Positions 1-12,121 of a DNA stretch of 64,000 nucleotides are shown here, piece by piece. How positions within the stretch are numbered: the first letter of the stretch is position 1; each line of letters starts with the position of its first letter. The translations under genes and the position numbers were made by a program. The notes beneath the pieces were generated by a model. It saw only the letters and a list, made by a program, of their open reading frames with translations, ran no database searches and was not told where the DNA came from. Source of the stretch: Chionis minor (Eukaryota; Chordata; Aves; Charadriiformes; Chionididae); the NCBI GenBank assembly GCA_013398295.1, contig VZSF01009117.1, positions 1 through 64,000 of the forward strand, in the 5' to 3' direction.

Positions 1-3000
1 AAAAAAAGGAAAAAAAAAAATTCCTCTTTTACTGCTTCGTACAGTTTTCATTGAGCATGAGCTGATATGTTATTCCAAAATATGATGACAAATTTAGAGT
101 GCCCTTGCACTATAGCAGTAACTTGACGGAATGGGAGCTCATTTCATGTCCTTCCCTGTCAAGACATTTCTGCATTAAGTCTGGAATCCTAAACACTGCA
201 TGACAGAGCAAAAGGGCATATTGGATCACCTGGTGGAAATTAAAAATTCCAGAAGTTATGGAGAAGTAGAAGCAAGATCATCATCAAAGCTGGTAATGGA
301 CTTAATGTAAGAAAGAGGCTCTGCAGGACAAGGAGTGCTAATTATAATTCTAGAATAAATTCTTTTTCTCCTAGAATAAATAAATTACATAAGAACAAAG
401 AAAAATATATAAATATATAAAAATATACCAAGGATAAAAAAATACTTATTTGAACTAGCAAGCTGTGCATATCATATCACCATGACTACTTTTCTTAGGG
501 ATATATTGCCATGGCTTCTTTTCCTATGTTTAGTAAAATATCTGCTTCCAAGAACTGGCATTATTCTGTTTAATTCTTATAAAAATGGTAATAGACAACA
601 CAGTTCTGCATTTTGAAGTATCTTTTGTACACTGTCCAAATTAGATTAGAATACTTTCTGATTCAAGAGGAATTATACAAAAGGTTTTTTACTCTGTTAT
701 TAATGATTTCTGTTTGGCAAATAAAGTTGAGCTTCATTTAAAGTAAAACACCAATTATCCAATTAAATAAAACATTATCTCCTTCTCTGACAAGGATTTA
801 GTTTAAGCATACTAAGTCAGACCAGCTTTTTCCAACAATAAGTGTGGCAGCCCTTTAGTAATATGATGACAAATAAGTCATTAACAAGGAATAAAAACAG
901 TACCTGACCTGGTCAGTTCAAATGAATCCTCATCCCTATTAACATAACTGACTTGAGGAGTCAGGGGTTCTTATTTTTCTAATTCCACTGTACAAGCCAA
1001 TTTTTGTTGCATTATGCAGAATTCAATAAAAACACTTGCAAAAGCACATTCCAAAATTAATATTTTTTTCTTTCTTGAAATGCAGTTGCCCATAGACAGA
1101 AAAAATATTGTCAAAGGAAAAAAATACGCAGTAGTACAATATAGAAAAAATAAAAATCTATCAATAATGTCCCATTATAACTTGCTTATACAAGTAATTA
1201 TATAGGTACATTACAAGTTGCATATATTTCTGACAATGACTTTTACATCACTGTTTCAGCTGGAGTTGATACATACAGAAAAAATGTGTCCACTCTTAAA
1301 CAGTAATGTAAGAATCAATATCGGAGGTCATTTTTTTACTAAATTATTCTTATGGAACTCATAAAACTCCATGTTACAATATGCTCTGTGTATGTATGGG
1401 TTTAAGTCCACAATTATATTGAACTCCATTTGAGAGAAATGTTCTGCAGAATGGTAACAGCTGATGGGACCATGAATCTGCTGAGGCCTCTAGATATTAC
1501 CATCGTAAAGTAACAACATAACCGCTGATTCCAAAACCAAATTCCAGTAACGGCCATTACACAACAACAGAAGACAAAATTTGAGAAAATTTATCAACTT
1601 TCAAATTTTTCTTTCTCCAATGCAATTTTATACATCCTGCTGAAGTAATATCAGCTACAATGAAGCGTGCAGCTGCTGGTGACAGGTCAGTAGAAAATGA
1701 TTTCACCATCTTATTAAATTTCTATAATTTCAGAATTTTTCAAAGTATTTAACAGGAAGAGAGCAGGGGATTGAATGTAAAACCCTTGCAGCCCAAAAAC
1801 CTTAATGCATCAGATGAGAAAGGTGAGATTGTGCTATATATCCTTATACACAGATGTGGCCTTTTCCCTTCTTTTCACTATTGTGCATTTGAAATCTATG
1901 ATAAACTATCTTCTGGTTCAAAGGAGTCTGTGCAAGACATCACCTGTTACCAATAAACTCTTTTTCATTGGCACCAGTGGGGCTGGTTTGATTTACACCT
2001 GTGAAAGCACTGGTGTTCCCTCTGTACCATTGCCTGGATGGAGTCCCAGTGGCTAAGTGGGAACATCATGAAACTGAAACTGGGAAATGAGGGAAAGGAA
2101 TTTGCCACAAACAGGGGTCTCAGGAAAAATCATCACAGCCTTCAACAGCAGATACTTGTATTCCTTTTCAAGGCAATACTTGTTTTTAATTCTGAAAACT
2201 TAATGAAGAAAAGACAACATTACAATGAAATTCTACATTCTTGATACTTAATTGTGCAAGATATGCAAAACATCCAGTGGCATTGCTGTAATTAATGAAA
2301 ATGGTAAGTGTAGAGGGGTGGTGTTCTTTTTAGGTAGTGTATAAGATTGTAGTATTTCGTCTTTGAAACAGGAATCCCTGTAAGAATATCAAAAAGACCT
2401 GCATCTGTCTGGATGCCACATACTGACAAATAATACATTATTTTTCATTATGTTCCCTGCTGTATCCCTTCTACAACATCTATAAAAGATCAATGCATGA
2501 AAATATTCATTATACTGTATGAATAAATATAATAAAAACAGATACTAGAGACTTAGGAAGCCTTTACATGAAAGATGCTATATCTATAACAAAATTTTCA
2601 AGAAATCTGTCAGAGGAGAGTTCATAATTTCTAATGACTGTCTAATAATATTTATGAAGATAGTGTCTCTGAAGATCACTGGATAACCACTCTTCAAAAA
2701 GTTGAGAACAAGCAGGAACTTTGTATTGCAAAATGTAACTGAAATTAAGCTGTTGGCAAGGTTAGGTATTTTCAGTCTAAAATCAAGTGTTTATACTTGT
2801 GAAGTAACAAAACCTATTTTCTTTCAAGGGCGTGTGAAGGTGATCCATTTTCTGTAGAATTATACTCCATAGATGTCTTAAGCTACAAGGTATAAAATCA
2901 TGGTTTATTTTCCCTATTCCTTATATGTTAATGACTTGGGCTTTACGTGGAAAATACCATTAGTGTCAGGGGACACATAGTTGAATACCAAATCCAACCT

Positions 3001-5689
3001 GATCAATATATGAGACTCCTCATTTCACTTAATAATGGGTCATGAGACTATGGACTTTTTCTTGAGATTTAATTTCCCATGGAAGTTATAGCTACAGCTG
3101 CTCAGTTGCATGGCCTGGTTTTTTCTGTCACAGGAACTGCCCTACTGATGCCGACATGGATACGTTTGTGTAGGCTGTAGGATTAGCTATGAATATGTCA
3201 TAGGGGAGACGGTGTACTGTATGCCATTCTGCTTCTGAAGTGACAGACAAAAAGACAGTTGCCTGCTGATGGCTGCCACTGCAGATAGGGGCTACAGAAT
3301 GACATCCAGCGCTGGAAGAAGTCATGGCTCTGAGCAACTTCCCACTCCTTCCCTTGGTGGCATTCACTTCATCTCAAATGTCTGGAGCTAATTGAATTCC
3401 CTTGAAATTCTTCATACCATTTATATCTCATTTAGTGAAAGTAGTTGGCCTTTGTAAGCTTGGCTCTTCTGAAATTAATTATGGAAAACTCAAACTTCCT
3501 GCTGAAGTTGTTCTGAGGAGGCAGCAACCTGTATGAAAGACAGTAGCTGTGAAACAGCATACGTTTCCACACGACAACTGCAACTAGGACAAGAAATATA
3601 TCTTCAACTATGTAGTCATAAACATCTATGAAGCAGTTATCTCCTACTGTTAATCAGTCCCTAACAGAAAACTGTTGTTAGGTGTTAGCTGATCTCCATT
3701 GCATTAGAAATGGTGTACCTGAACACAATCAAAGTGTGTGTGTCTTGTTCCCTGACTCAGCTCTGCAAAATATCCAGAGATATCTTCTCCAGAAATTCAA
3801 AGGCTCAGTAGAGTTCCTAGAAGCATACCCTCCATAAGACTCCCTAAACTAGGTTTAGCCTACTACGATGTGCAGCAACATGAAAGGACACAGATCACCG
3901 TACAGACTCCTGTTGTGTTACCCAGTGGTCTACTTATGCTAAAATCTTTTCTGAGTGTATATCCCAAACATGGTAATAACAACAACAATAATAACAATAA
4001 TTATGATATCATTATTATGTACTATTATTAATAATAATATTATTATTATTTTCAAAATCACTGATAAATACACAACTTCCACGTACTTTTTATAGGATCT
4101 CTGTCAGAAAACAAAAAGAACAGGTTCCTGTAGTTAGAACATGAAAAGAAAGACTGGAGCTGTTGGATTTCCTCCTTTTAGAGAAAACATGTTGGAAATA
4201 TATGCTGAAAGAATATCCGTTTAAGTCCATTGCATTTGGAGAGGTCAAAGTTTCTAAACCGATTATATAAGCTTATGCTTAATTTGACATTGATTGGAAC
4301 TTTAAGTAGCAAATAAATCTTCTGCTGTTTTATTTTTTATTTATATCAGTATGCTCTGCAATCCCTGTCTGATCTTGGGGCTTTTAGATAAAAGGCCTAT
4401 TAAATTCTGTTGGTGCTGATTAAACTTTCTTCTTTTTGATCTTTCCCTTAATACCTTTTTTACTTGTTATTTCAAATATTTTTCTTCACTGACAGTATTG
4501 CAAATGAATATAAAAACTCTCTTCCTCATGTATTTAAAATTAATGTTAAATACATAAAGCTTGTTCTGTAAATCACACTTCCTGTAAAGCACTGTCAGTT
4601 AAAGTGTCTCTTTTTGTTTGATAATGACACACTAGAACAGGTAGGGAATGACAGAGTAGAAAGATTCTACCTCAACCTGTCAATCACTGTGACAAGGCAT
4701 ACTATTATAAACTATCTGACCACTTCTCTTTTCTGTATAGGAAAATAATTACCCCCCCCCTCAGTTTTTACCACAGAGGTGAAAAATATTAATCTTAACA
4801 CTTATAGTACAGGGATAATTTTAAGGCATTTAGAGGCACATAATTTTATGACTGAAACAGACTGTCTTCTAAATTTTTAATATTTTTTAAGGTAAATTGG
4901 CCCCAAACCCCCAGCCAAACAAGCATACCATGACACAAAAAATGCAAATTAATCCAGCAGTCATGAATCAATAATGGTTAATGTGTATGAGATATACCAA
5001 TGGAAGGTACAGCAGAGATGCTGAAAGACTTCTGTGCCCAGATGTTTCAATCCCAAGAAAGTACAAACATGTGAATCATGTTCCAGTTGCAATTTCCTCA
5101 TAACCATGTTTTTAAAAGCTGTTTTAGCGAAATTGCCTTTTCACACAGCAATTGTTGATTTTCCTCGGGTTTCAGAAAAAACATAGGAAAGGGGTTTATT
5201 TTACATATTTCTTTTATTCTGCTGAAACACTGAAAATGTTTTCAGGTTAAATATTCTTTGGGCGTGAAACTGTAACTTGCTGTGCATTTGCTATAGTATT
5301 GACAAAAATGCTACAGTGTTGAGACAAAATTTCTGCAACACTGATTGAGGTGTGGATATAATTCAAGCAATCATGCAATAAACAGCAGTCCCTCCACTTT
5401 TTAAAACTACTTCCTGAAGCTGATTTCTAGTCTGATCAGCTTACATTCTTTGTCTGAAGGATCAATAAGAAAATGGCAAAATACAAGCAGTGATTACTTA
5501 ACAGCACATCAGCAACTTAGGAAATTTTGTGGCCTCAATGTAAGTAGGTTCAATCAATTTAAAAGAGAATTAGATTAATGAAGAGCTACTATAAAAAGAG
5601 GAGCAGAAACATGTTTTTGAGGTGGCTGAGTTAATATGGTCACTCTGGAGGAAGAGGAATGAAAGTGCTTAAGGAGTGTATGCCTTGTA
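1..5689 (-). other. Intronic sequence, no gene seen
   Basis: AT-rich unique DNA downstream of the CDH12 first coding exon in the direction of transcription. Open frames are short, mutually overlapping and of low complexity. It starts with an A-rich run (1-20) and contains an AT-rich patch near 395-430, a 3-nt repeat tract at 3974-4052 and a C run near 4752. I recognise no exon, RNA gene or young transposon here. Placement in the CDH12 intron is inferred from the orientation of the exon at 34661. Confidence 0.6.
3974..4052. repeat. AAC/AAT trinucleotide low-complexity tract with self-complementary core
   Basis: The stretch begins with AAC and AAT triplets, passes through ATGATATCAT, and ends in ATT triplets. 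The first half can therefore pair with the second half. It is almost free of G and C and looks like a degenerate trinucleotide microsatellite that has acquired an inverted arm. Confidence 0.75.
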
Positions 5690-5705
5690 GGCCTGTTTAT
5701 GGCAA

Positions 5706-6395
5706 GTGAAAGACAAGCAGGGAATCAGGCCCAGTCAACATGGATTCATGAAGGGCAGGTCCTGCCTGACCAACCTGATCTCCTTTTATGACCAGGTGAC
5801 CCGCCTGGTGGACAAAGGTAAGGCTGTGGATGTTGTCTATTTGGACTTCAGTAAGGCTTTTGACACGGTCTCCCACAGCATTCTGCTGGAGAAGCTGGCA
5901 GCCCATGGCATTGACAGGTGGACTCTTCACTGGGTTAAAAACTGGCTGGATGGCCGAGCCCAGAGAGTTGTGGTGAATGGTACTAAATCCAGTTGGCATC
6001 AGGTCTCAAGTGGCGTTCCTCAGGGCTCAGTTTTGGGGCCAGTCTTGTTTAATATCTTTATTGATGATCTGGATGAGAGGATTGAGTGCACCCTCAGTAA
6101 GTTTGCAGATGACACCAAATTAGGTGGGAGTGTTGATCTGCCTGAGGGTAGGAAGGCTCTGCAGAGGGATCTGGACAGGCTGGATCGATGGGCTGAGGCC
6201 AATGGGATGAAGTTTAACAAGGTCAAGTGCCGGGTCCTGCACTTTGGTCACAACAACCCCAGGCAGCGCTACAGGCTTGGGGAGGAGCGGCTGGAAANCA
6301 GGCATTGGAACAGGCTGCCCAGGGAGGTGGTGGAGTCGCCATCCCTGGAGGTATTTAAAAGACGGGTGGACGTGGTGTCGAGAGACATGGTTTAG
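5706..6395 (+). pseudogene. CR1 ORF2 reverse-transcriptase fragment
   Basis: The open frame of 229 codons begins at a GTG, not an ATG, so it is a truncated piece and not a gene with its own start. It shows RT motifs in order: [20 protein letters not shown] at residues 34-53 (first catalytic Asp), [11 protein letters not shown] near 102-112, and the catalytic FADDTKLG at 133-140 (FADD DNA at 6102-6113). After the N at 6298 the frame resumes with [20 protein letters not shown], the usual CR1 ORF2 C-terminus. The endonuclease domain and the RT fingers are absent and the segment between RLGEERLE and RHWNRLP is missing, so it cannot encode an active enzyme as it stands. Confidence 0.9.
6298..6298. 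other. Single-N assembly gap inside CR1
   Basis: One N lies between CTGGAAA and CAGGCATTGG. The flanks belong to parts of CR1 ORF2 that are normally some 480 bp apart. This suggests that the assembler closed a repeat gap with a nominal 1-bp spacer. Confidence 0.85.
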
Positions 6396-6490
6396 TGGTG
6401 TTTTTGGCAGTGTAGGTTTATGGTTGGACTCAATGATCTTGAAGGTCTCTTCCAGCCCAAGTGATTCTATGATTCTATGATTCTATGATT

Positions 6491-6818
6491 ATGCATCACC
6501 TCTTGCATCATGATGTCCTTACTACAACAGGACACAATTTCATATTCAGAATGACAACTAAAAATTAGTGGTGGAAGTCAAGGCTACTAGCAGAGGGAGA
6601 AGGCCTACTTGAGAAAAAGGTTGTATTACTTTCAAGCTCTCTTAGAAACAGAAAAACTTTATTGATATAGCTGGCAGGGGTAAAAACTTTATTTCCAAAT
6701 TCAGAGATTTAGAAATAATAATGAAGGGGTCATATCTACAATTTTTTACTCAGTCTTCAGGAATAGCACCAGTCATTTGAATAGGATGGTGGTATTCATG
6801 ATACCAAAACTTAATATG
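6491..6818 (-). other. Intronic spacer between CR1 and LTR
   Basis: AT-rich sequence without a recognisable exon, RNA gene or repeat family. Confidence 0.5.
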
Positions 6819-7392
6819 TGTTGTGGTTTAACCCCAGCCAGCAGATAGGACCATGTATTTGCTCACTCACTCTCCCCCCAGTGGAATCAGGGGGGAGAAT
6901 TAGAGAAGTAACAGTGAGAAAACTCATGGGTTGAGATAAAGACAGTTTAATAAATAAAACAAAAGCTATGCATGTAAAACAAAGAATTCATTCACTACTT
7001 CCCATTGGCAGGCAGGTGTTCAGCCATCCTCAGGAAAACAGGGCTCCATCACATGTAAAATTTACTTGGGAAGACAAGCAACATAACTCCAAACGTCCCC
7101 CCTTTCCTCCTTCCCCCCAGCTTTGTATATTGAGCATGATGGCATATGGCATGGAATACCCCTCTGGTCAGCTGGGGTCAGCTGTCCTGTCTGTGTCTCC
7201 TCCCAACTTTTTGTGCACTCCCAGCCTACTTGCTGGTGGGGTGGTGTGAGGAGCAGAAAAGGCCTTGACTGCTTGGCAACAACCAGAAACATTAGTGCGC
7301 TATCAACAGTATTCCCATCTCAACCCCAAAACTTAGCACTATACCAGCTGCTTAGTAAGAAAGTCAGCTCCATCCCAGCTGAAACCACAACA
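6819..7392 (-). mobile_element. Solo LTR of an avian endogenous retrovirus
   Basis: A 574-bp element bounded by perfect 11-bp inverted ends, TGTTGTGGTTT (6819-6829) and AAACCACAACA (7382-7392), giving the TG...CA form of a retroviral LTR. Read on the minus strand it has a TATA-like ATATACAAAG (7121-7130) and an ATTAAA poly(A) signal (6946-6951) about 170 bp downstream, so transcription would run in the same direction as CDH12. No gag, pol or env sequence adjoins it, so it is a solo LTR left by recombination between two LTRs. The flanks (ATATG and AGAAG) do not form a clean target duplication. The sequence type is common in bird genomes; I cannot decide between the ERVL and ERVK classes. Confidence 0.88.
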
Positions 7393-8495
7393 AGAAGTTA
7401 GGGAATATAATAAATAAAACAACTAAATTGGTACAACACAGGTAATTGACACTCTGCATAGTTTTCATGTTCTTCTATATTGACTTACAGAAAATTTGGC
7501 AGTTTTGCAAAAATAAGAAAATTTCTCTTTCAGTGGGGTCTTTTCATTAATCACCCTTTGGATGGGGTAAAAGTAGGTTCTTCAGACACAGGTAAAGTGC
7601 CAGATAGAATTTGTTCTTCAGACTTGGATTATTTAAGCAGCATTTATATGGCACTATGCAGAACTCAATCAAATCATAGAAATCCTGTATATATTGTAAG
7701 TTATGGATACATTCATATTTCACATCTCATTAAGCTGCACTGTGTAAGAATATTGATATGCCTTCTTTTTAATAAATATGTCACACCTAAGTATTAACAA
7801 GCAAAAGAAAAATATCTTCCACAGCTCAAGCCTAAGTTATTTCTGCTCAAAAGGAGCAGTTTAATTATAAATCTGAATGGCAATTGTCTCTGCTGGATTG
7901 TCGCAATGCAATTTTTTAAAAAACGAGTTCTGGAGTTTACATGAAGTTATATTCTAGCTATAGCATTTACTTGCAAGATTTACTCATGTTTTTAATGGAT
8001 AAAAAAATGTTCTTAAGAATCAGCAGAGAATACAGTATAATAGATAAAGAAATTAAAGAGCTTTATAATTTGGAATGGAAATGACTGCATGGCTGTGGTA
8101 AGATCTCTGTTTTCTATAGCTGTGGATGTACTTATGTTCCATACTGACAAGATGAAAGAACAGCCACCCCCGCTGCTGCTTTTGGGGGTGGAGAAGGGAG
8201 TGAAGAGCATAGAGTCATTTTACCCCGGAGACAGATGCAGCAAGGTTATTGCTACAAAGACCTTGGAAGAGGGAATAAGCAGGAAGCAAGGTAGAGGAGC
8301 TGTGTCTGACTGAGTTTATATCCCATCCCTTTTCTGACAGAGCTGCTCAATGAAACAAGAGGCGTTAATTTGTTCCTAATCCTTCTGCATATGGTTCTTC
8401 CAGAAGTCCTGGGGAAAATAATTTACAAGACTAAAATCTCTCCAAGCTCCAGGAAAGCCTAATTGTGTCCATAAAGCTTAAATCTTGGTCTCAAG

Positions 8496-8540
8496 AAAGT
8501 CAATGGCAAAACTCCCATTGTTTCCAATTTTATTCAGTGA
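8496..8540. repeat. Possible old amniote repeat relic (AGTCAATGGCAAAACTCCCATTG motif)
   Basis: The stretch contains AGTCAATGGCAAAACTCCC followed by ATTG. This resembles a widely dispersed motif of old interspersed repeats in reptiles and birds in which a similar segment is flanked by its own inverse. The surrounding sequence is too decayed for me to name the family. Confidence 0.35.
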
Positions 8541-8556
8541 TAATTAGGGCCTTGCA

Positions 8557-8608
8557 AGTACTAGCAGAGTACTCTCATGCAGAGTACTAGCAGGGTACTC
8601 TCCTGCAG
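8557..8608 (+). repeat. 26-bp tandem duplication
   Basis: Two adjacent 26-bp units, 8557-8582 and 8583-8608, each begin AGTACTAGCAG and end TGCAG. They differ at two positions (24 of 26 identical). It looks like a recent two-copy minisatellite from replication slippage. Confidence 0.9.
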
Positions 8609-11476
8609 AGTGAGAGTAAACATTTTCTTTTATTTCAATTCACACACTAAGGTAAATTTTCTTTCCACTTTTAAGGTTTAACAAACTGAACATCTCAAAA
8701 AAGAAACAATAAAACTCTTTTCTGGTGTGGAAATCATTCCTCATCTCCCTCTCTCCCTCTCTCTGATTTTCCAGAACCTCAAGATTCAAGAGATGGGGTG
8801 AACTTGATCAAATAATGCTTTGTCCAATTTCAATAATAAACCTTCAGTTAGGTAGAAATTACTGTGAAATACTTCTACTGGTGCAGGAGTTACTTATTAT
8901 GTGGCAAGGGTTTTATCTATTTATTAATGTTGACAGAAGTAAGACTTCTTTCACTGACAAATGTTGCAGCTATTGATAGCTAAATTCACCTGGATTTGCA
9001 GCAGCTGCTAATTATGATCAAGGAAGTCATATTCACAAAGGGAAGCATTTTTTAGCAGTTTTCCTAAAAAATGTTCCTTTGGTGTGATAGGTGATTTGCA
9101 CATGCCCTTTCTGAATGTAGGAACAGACTCAGATATTAGATACCAACAAATCCATTGGCTTCATCCTTTTAAGCATCAAACATGATCTATTTCCTTTGTT
9201 GTTTGCCTTGAAGTTTTCATGGATTTGCAACACATTTCTCAAGTTCATCATCTTATGACGCTTGCTTCAAATGCAGAAGCCAGGATTGAGAAAACATTTG
9301 TGCCACTCTAAAAAGACAATGTAAAAATGACTTATGATAAAGAAAAAATTTCTAATTTGTTCTGACAAATAATTTTACTCACTGAATAATAGAGAATCTC
9401 TACTCTGAAGAAGGCATTTAAAAAAAAAACATACACTCTAGACAGAAATGAATTTTAACTACACCAGAAAGACATATGTATAGAAACTACACGTTTGTTA
9501 ATTAGATCACGGAACACTGGTACTTATTTAGAATTAGATCAGTTCATCCTAAACAAATTAGCATCTGCTTGTTAATGAAACTCTTACTCTAGCAATATTT
9601 GCAGCATAAATTGAACTGAATTTAACAGTAAAGGATAATGTAGTCTAATTTACATAGGACAGTAAGTCAATTACTGCAAGAATCCAGTTCATTCAGGTAG
9701 ATAATATATAAACAGAGTGCTTTTTGCTTAAACCAAATCAAAGAATGAACAGGTAATTACACTTATTCAGTAATGAATTTGCCAAAAATGAGCAAGACAG
9801 AAGTTACTTCTGTTGTTCACCTTTTTTTGAGGGAAAAATACTCTAGATATACAAATTACTGAATCTGTAGAAAGCTACTGTTTCTAATTTCATTAACAAA
9901 TTGATTAAAATATTTCTTTTCAGTGCAAAGTTATTTCTTAGAAAACCTCATTTCTTTCCAGGTTATTTGATGGTGATTGGTCTTCTGCAGAATTGTATTG
10001 TATAGATTCAATGCAGTAAAAACTGCCGTTTTCTGCAAGAGTATTGCTTATAGTAATCAAAGTGTATTGCTTTCTAGCATTGGTTCAAGCTACATTTTTC
10101 TATCTCATTCAGGAGGCAAGATCTACCTCCTGGACCATGATCATAGTGTGTGACTGAACGTAGCAGGTGCAGCTTCTGAAAACACAGTGTGCAAGCCCCC
10201 CGTGGAAAGACATGCAAGGCTGTACTCTGTAGTATTGCACGTTTTTTACACATGGGGGATAACATGTAACTGCCAAAACCCGTATCCACAGCAGGGCACA
10301 GGTCTATTTGTACCAGCCATGTGCCCCATAGAGCTTGTTCTGTTAAAGGAACAATGGGGAGTTTGACTCAATAAGAAAAGAAAAAGAAAAAGGCTTTATG
10401 CACAGAGTTTCCCACTCCCACCCTCACCTTCCACACCCGCACAGTACAATAACTGTTCCTGTTGAGCTGCTATGAGATCCAATTTAGAGCTACATCCTTT
10501 AATCTAAAACTAAGTCTTTTGAGAGCCTGGCTTAAGGGTATAAATAGAATACAACATTCACTTGTATTGGGTCTTTTTAAGCTTTCAGAATAGATTCATC
10601 CCTTGCTGCCATCCAGCTGGTCTTGTTTTGAGTGCTGCAAAACATGCTTTGAAAAATCATCTAGCACAGGCAAAAGAAAATATTTAAGCAAAACCAAGCT
10701 TTTGATGTACTATATGTGTGCCTTAAAAGTGCATATTTTTCATTTTAACAATACATTTACAGGAAGCAAGAATTGGTGTTGTGGGATGCCAAACACCTGT
10801 CACAATAAAATTTCGTACTATGAAATCATGAATAAACTATGTCCCAGCACCCTTACAGCCTTATCCGGGTGGTGTTCTGCAAGAAGTCAACTGAACACTA
10901 AATTTTCTATAAGTATTCTTTTGAAATGGATAAAATTTGTGAGACACCTCTGCTAAAGATTTTGATATTCATAAATACATTAAGGGTTCTTTACTAATTT
11001 GCTCATTACCTTAGTGAGCTAGTTAGACTGGCCTCAGCCAGCACATTTAACAAGCCATTATACCACCGATGTCCCATAAGATAAAAATAATCTAAAAATC
11101 AGTTTGTTTTAAACAGTACTTCTGAGTAGTGGAGTTTTCATTACTGAACAGCTGTTACCTGGAGCAACAGTAATTTACTTTCTTCTTAATTTGATATACC
11201 AGCTGCAACTAGTAACAGCATAGCATTTCTGACTTCCTGAAGCATCTATTTTTTGGTCAATTGTGTTACTACTGTGGAGCCCTGGTGACAATTCTGGGTC
11301 TTGTGTGCCTCCTTTGTTATCAGCGCCATGAAACTGACCATGGAATATGGGATTCCTTGGGATTTTTCTTTCTTAATAAAAACTCTGATATTCGCCCTTG
11401 TAAAGATAAATCTACACAAATTAATTCTTAATTGTGAGATGAATGTGAAAAGGAATCTATTTTAGAAGAGAAAACA

Positions 11477-12121
11477 ATGGGAAAAGAGAATGGGGAAAGA
11501 GAGGGAAGACCTCTCGTCATTCCACAAATAAAAAATTGTTTTGGTCGTACAGATGATACACACCCCCTTGCCCTCTCTACTGAAGCAAGTTTGCCCTTGA
11601 AAGACACTGTTTTCATTTTTAAGAAAGAACAGCAAGAAACATTTTCAGAAGACAGAAAAAAAGATGATACAGAGTGGCTCTCCAACTTGCCCATGTTCTG
11701 TGAATGTCATGACTTTGATCAGCAGATGAATAGGTTTTTTCAGCCAGGCTGGGCTGTACAAAGCACAGCTAAGAAGAGATACATGCCTATCTATAAAGAG
11801 GTTACAAAGGATCAGTTACGTATCTCAGCTGCAGGATATTTCGCTCCATGGACGCAGTGCAGCAGTCTAACATACATCACTCCTCAACATAGCAACATAG
11901 ACACACCAGAACCACTGACGGAAGGTTGGAAGGTGCAAATAAACATTTGTTCTGCCAGTATTACCAACTACATTTTGTGGGCTGATCCTGCTCCTATACC
12001 TGCCTCTCTCCCACAGGAGAAGTATCTGTGTCATGCTACACTGGGGCATCGGATACCAGCTCTTTCTCTACTTCTTTCTCTACTTCTACTGTCCACAGGA
12101 ACTCCTACATTTCCTTGCTGA
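11477..12121 (+). CDS. Unrecognised 214-codon ORF (hypothetical, possibly chance)
   Basis: The longest ATG-started frame in the window outside CR1, on the strand opposite CDH12. The ATG at 11477 has a strong Kozak context (A at -3, G at +4). The predicted protein has a charged, lysine-rich first third (MGKENGERE...), a middle with KKRYMPIYKEVTKDQLRIS near residues 98-116, and a leucine- and serine-rich C-terminus (LSLLLSLLLLSTGTP) that comes from a small CTCTTTCTCTACTT-type repeat. I see no known domain, and I could not identify splice sites, a promoter or a poly(A) signal with confidence. For DNA of this composition a frame this long is not expected often, but that is weak evidence without conservation or transcripts. 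It could be a lineage-specific ORF, a relic of an unrecognised element, or chance. Confidence 0.2.
   Translation: MGKENGEREGRPLVIPQIKNCFGRTDDTHPLALSTEASLPLKDTVFIFKKEQQETFSEDRKKDDTEWLSNLPMFCECHDFDQQMNRFFQPGWAVQSTAKKRYMPIYKEVTKDQLRISAAGYFAPWTQCSSLTYITPQHSNIDTPEPLTEGWKVQINICSASITNYILWADPAPIPASLPQEKYLCHATLGHRIPALSLLLSLLLLSTGTPTFPC

Larger units (their letters stand above)
5690..6490 (+). mobile_element. CR1 LINE, 5'-truncated, with reverse-transcriptase part and 3' tail
   Basis: A relatively young CR1 (chicken repeat 1) non-LTR retrotransposon fragment in the plus direction, antisense to CDH12. It starts inside the reverse transcriptase, runs through the C-terminal part of ORF2, and ends with the diagnostic CR1 tail of about three and a half GATTCTAT units at 6463-6490. 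The coding part is still open over 229 codons. A single N at 6298 joins residues that are normally about 160 codons apart in CR1, so the copy has either an internal deletion or an unclosed assembly gap. The 5' boundary near 5690 is approximate. Confidence 0.93.

Noticed and set aside
7062..7292. Short ORFs on both strands inside the solo LTR
   Set aside because: They fall inside the promoter and poly(A) region of the LTR and have no protein similarity that I recognise.
7480..7797. 105-codon plus-strand ORF just after the LTR
   Set aside because: No recognisable motif; it overlaps no element and looks like a chance open frame.
10603..10956. 117-codon cysteine-rich plus-strand ORF
   Set aside because: No domain, no spacing pattern of cysteines that I recognise, and composition like the surrounding AT-rich intron.
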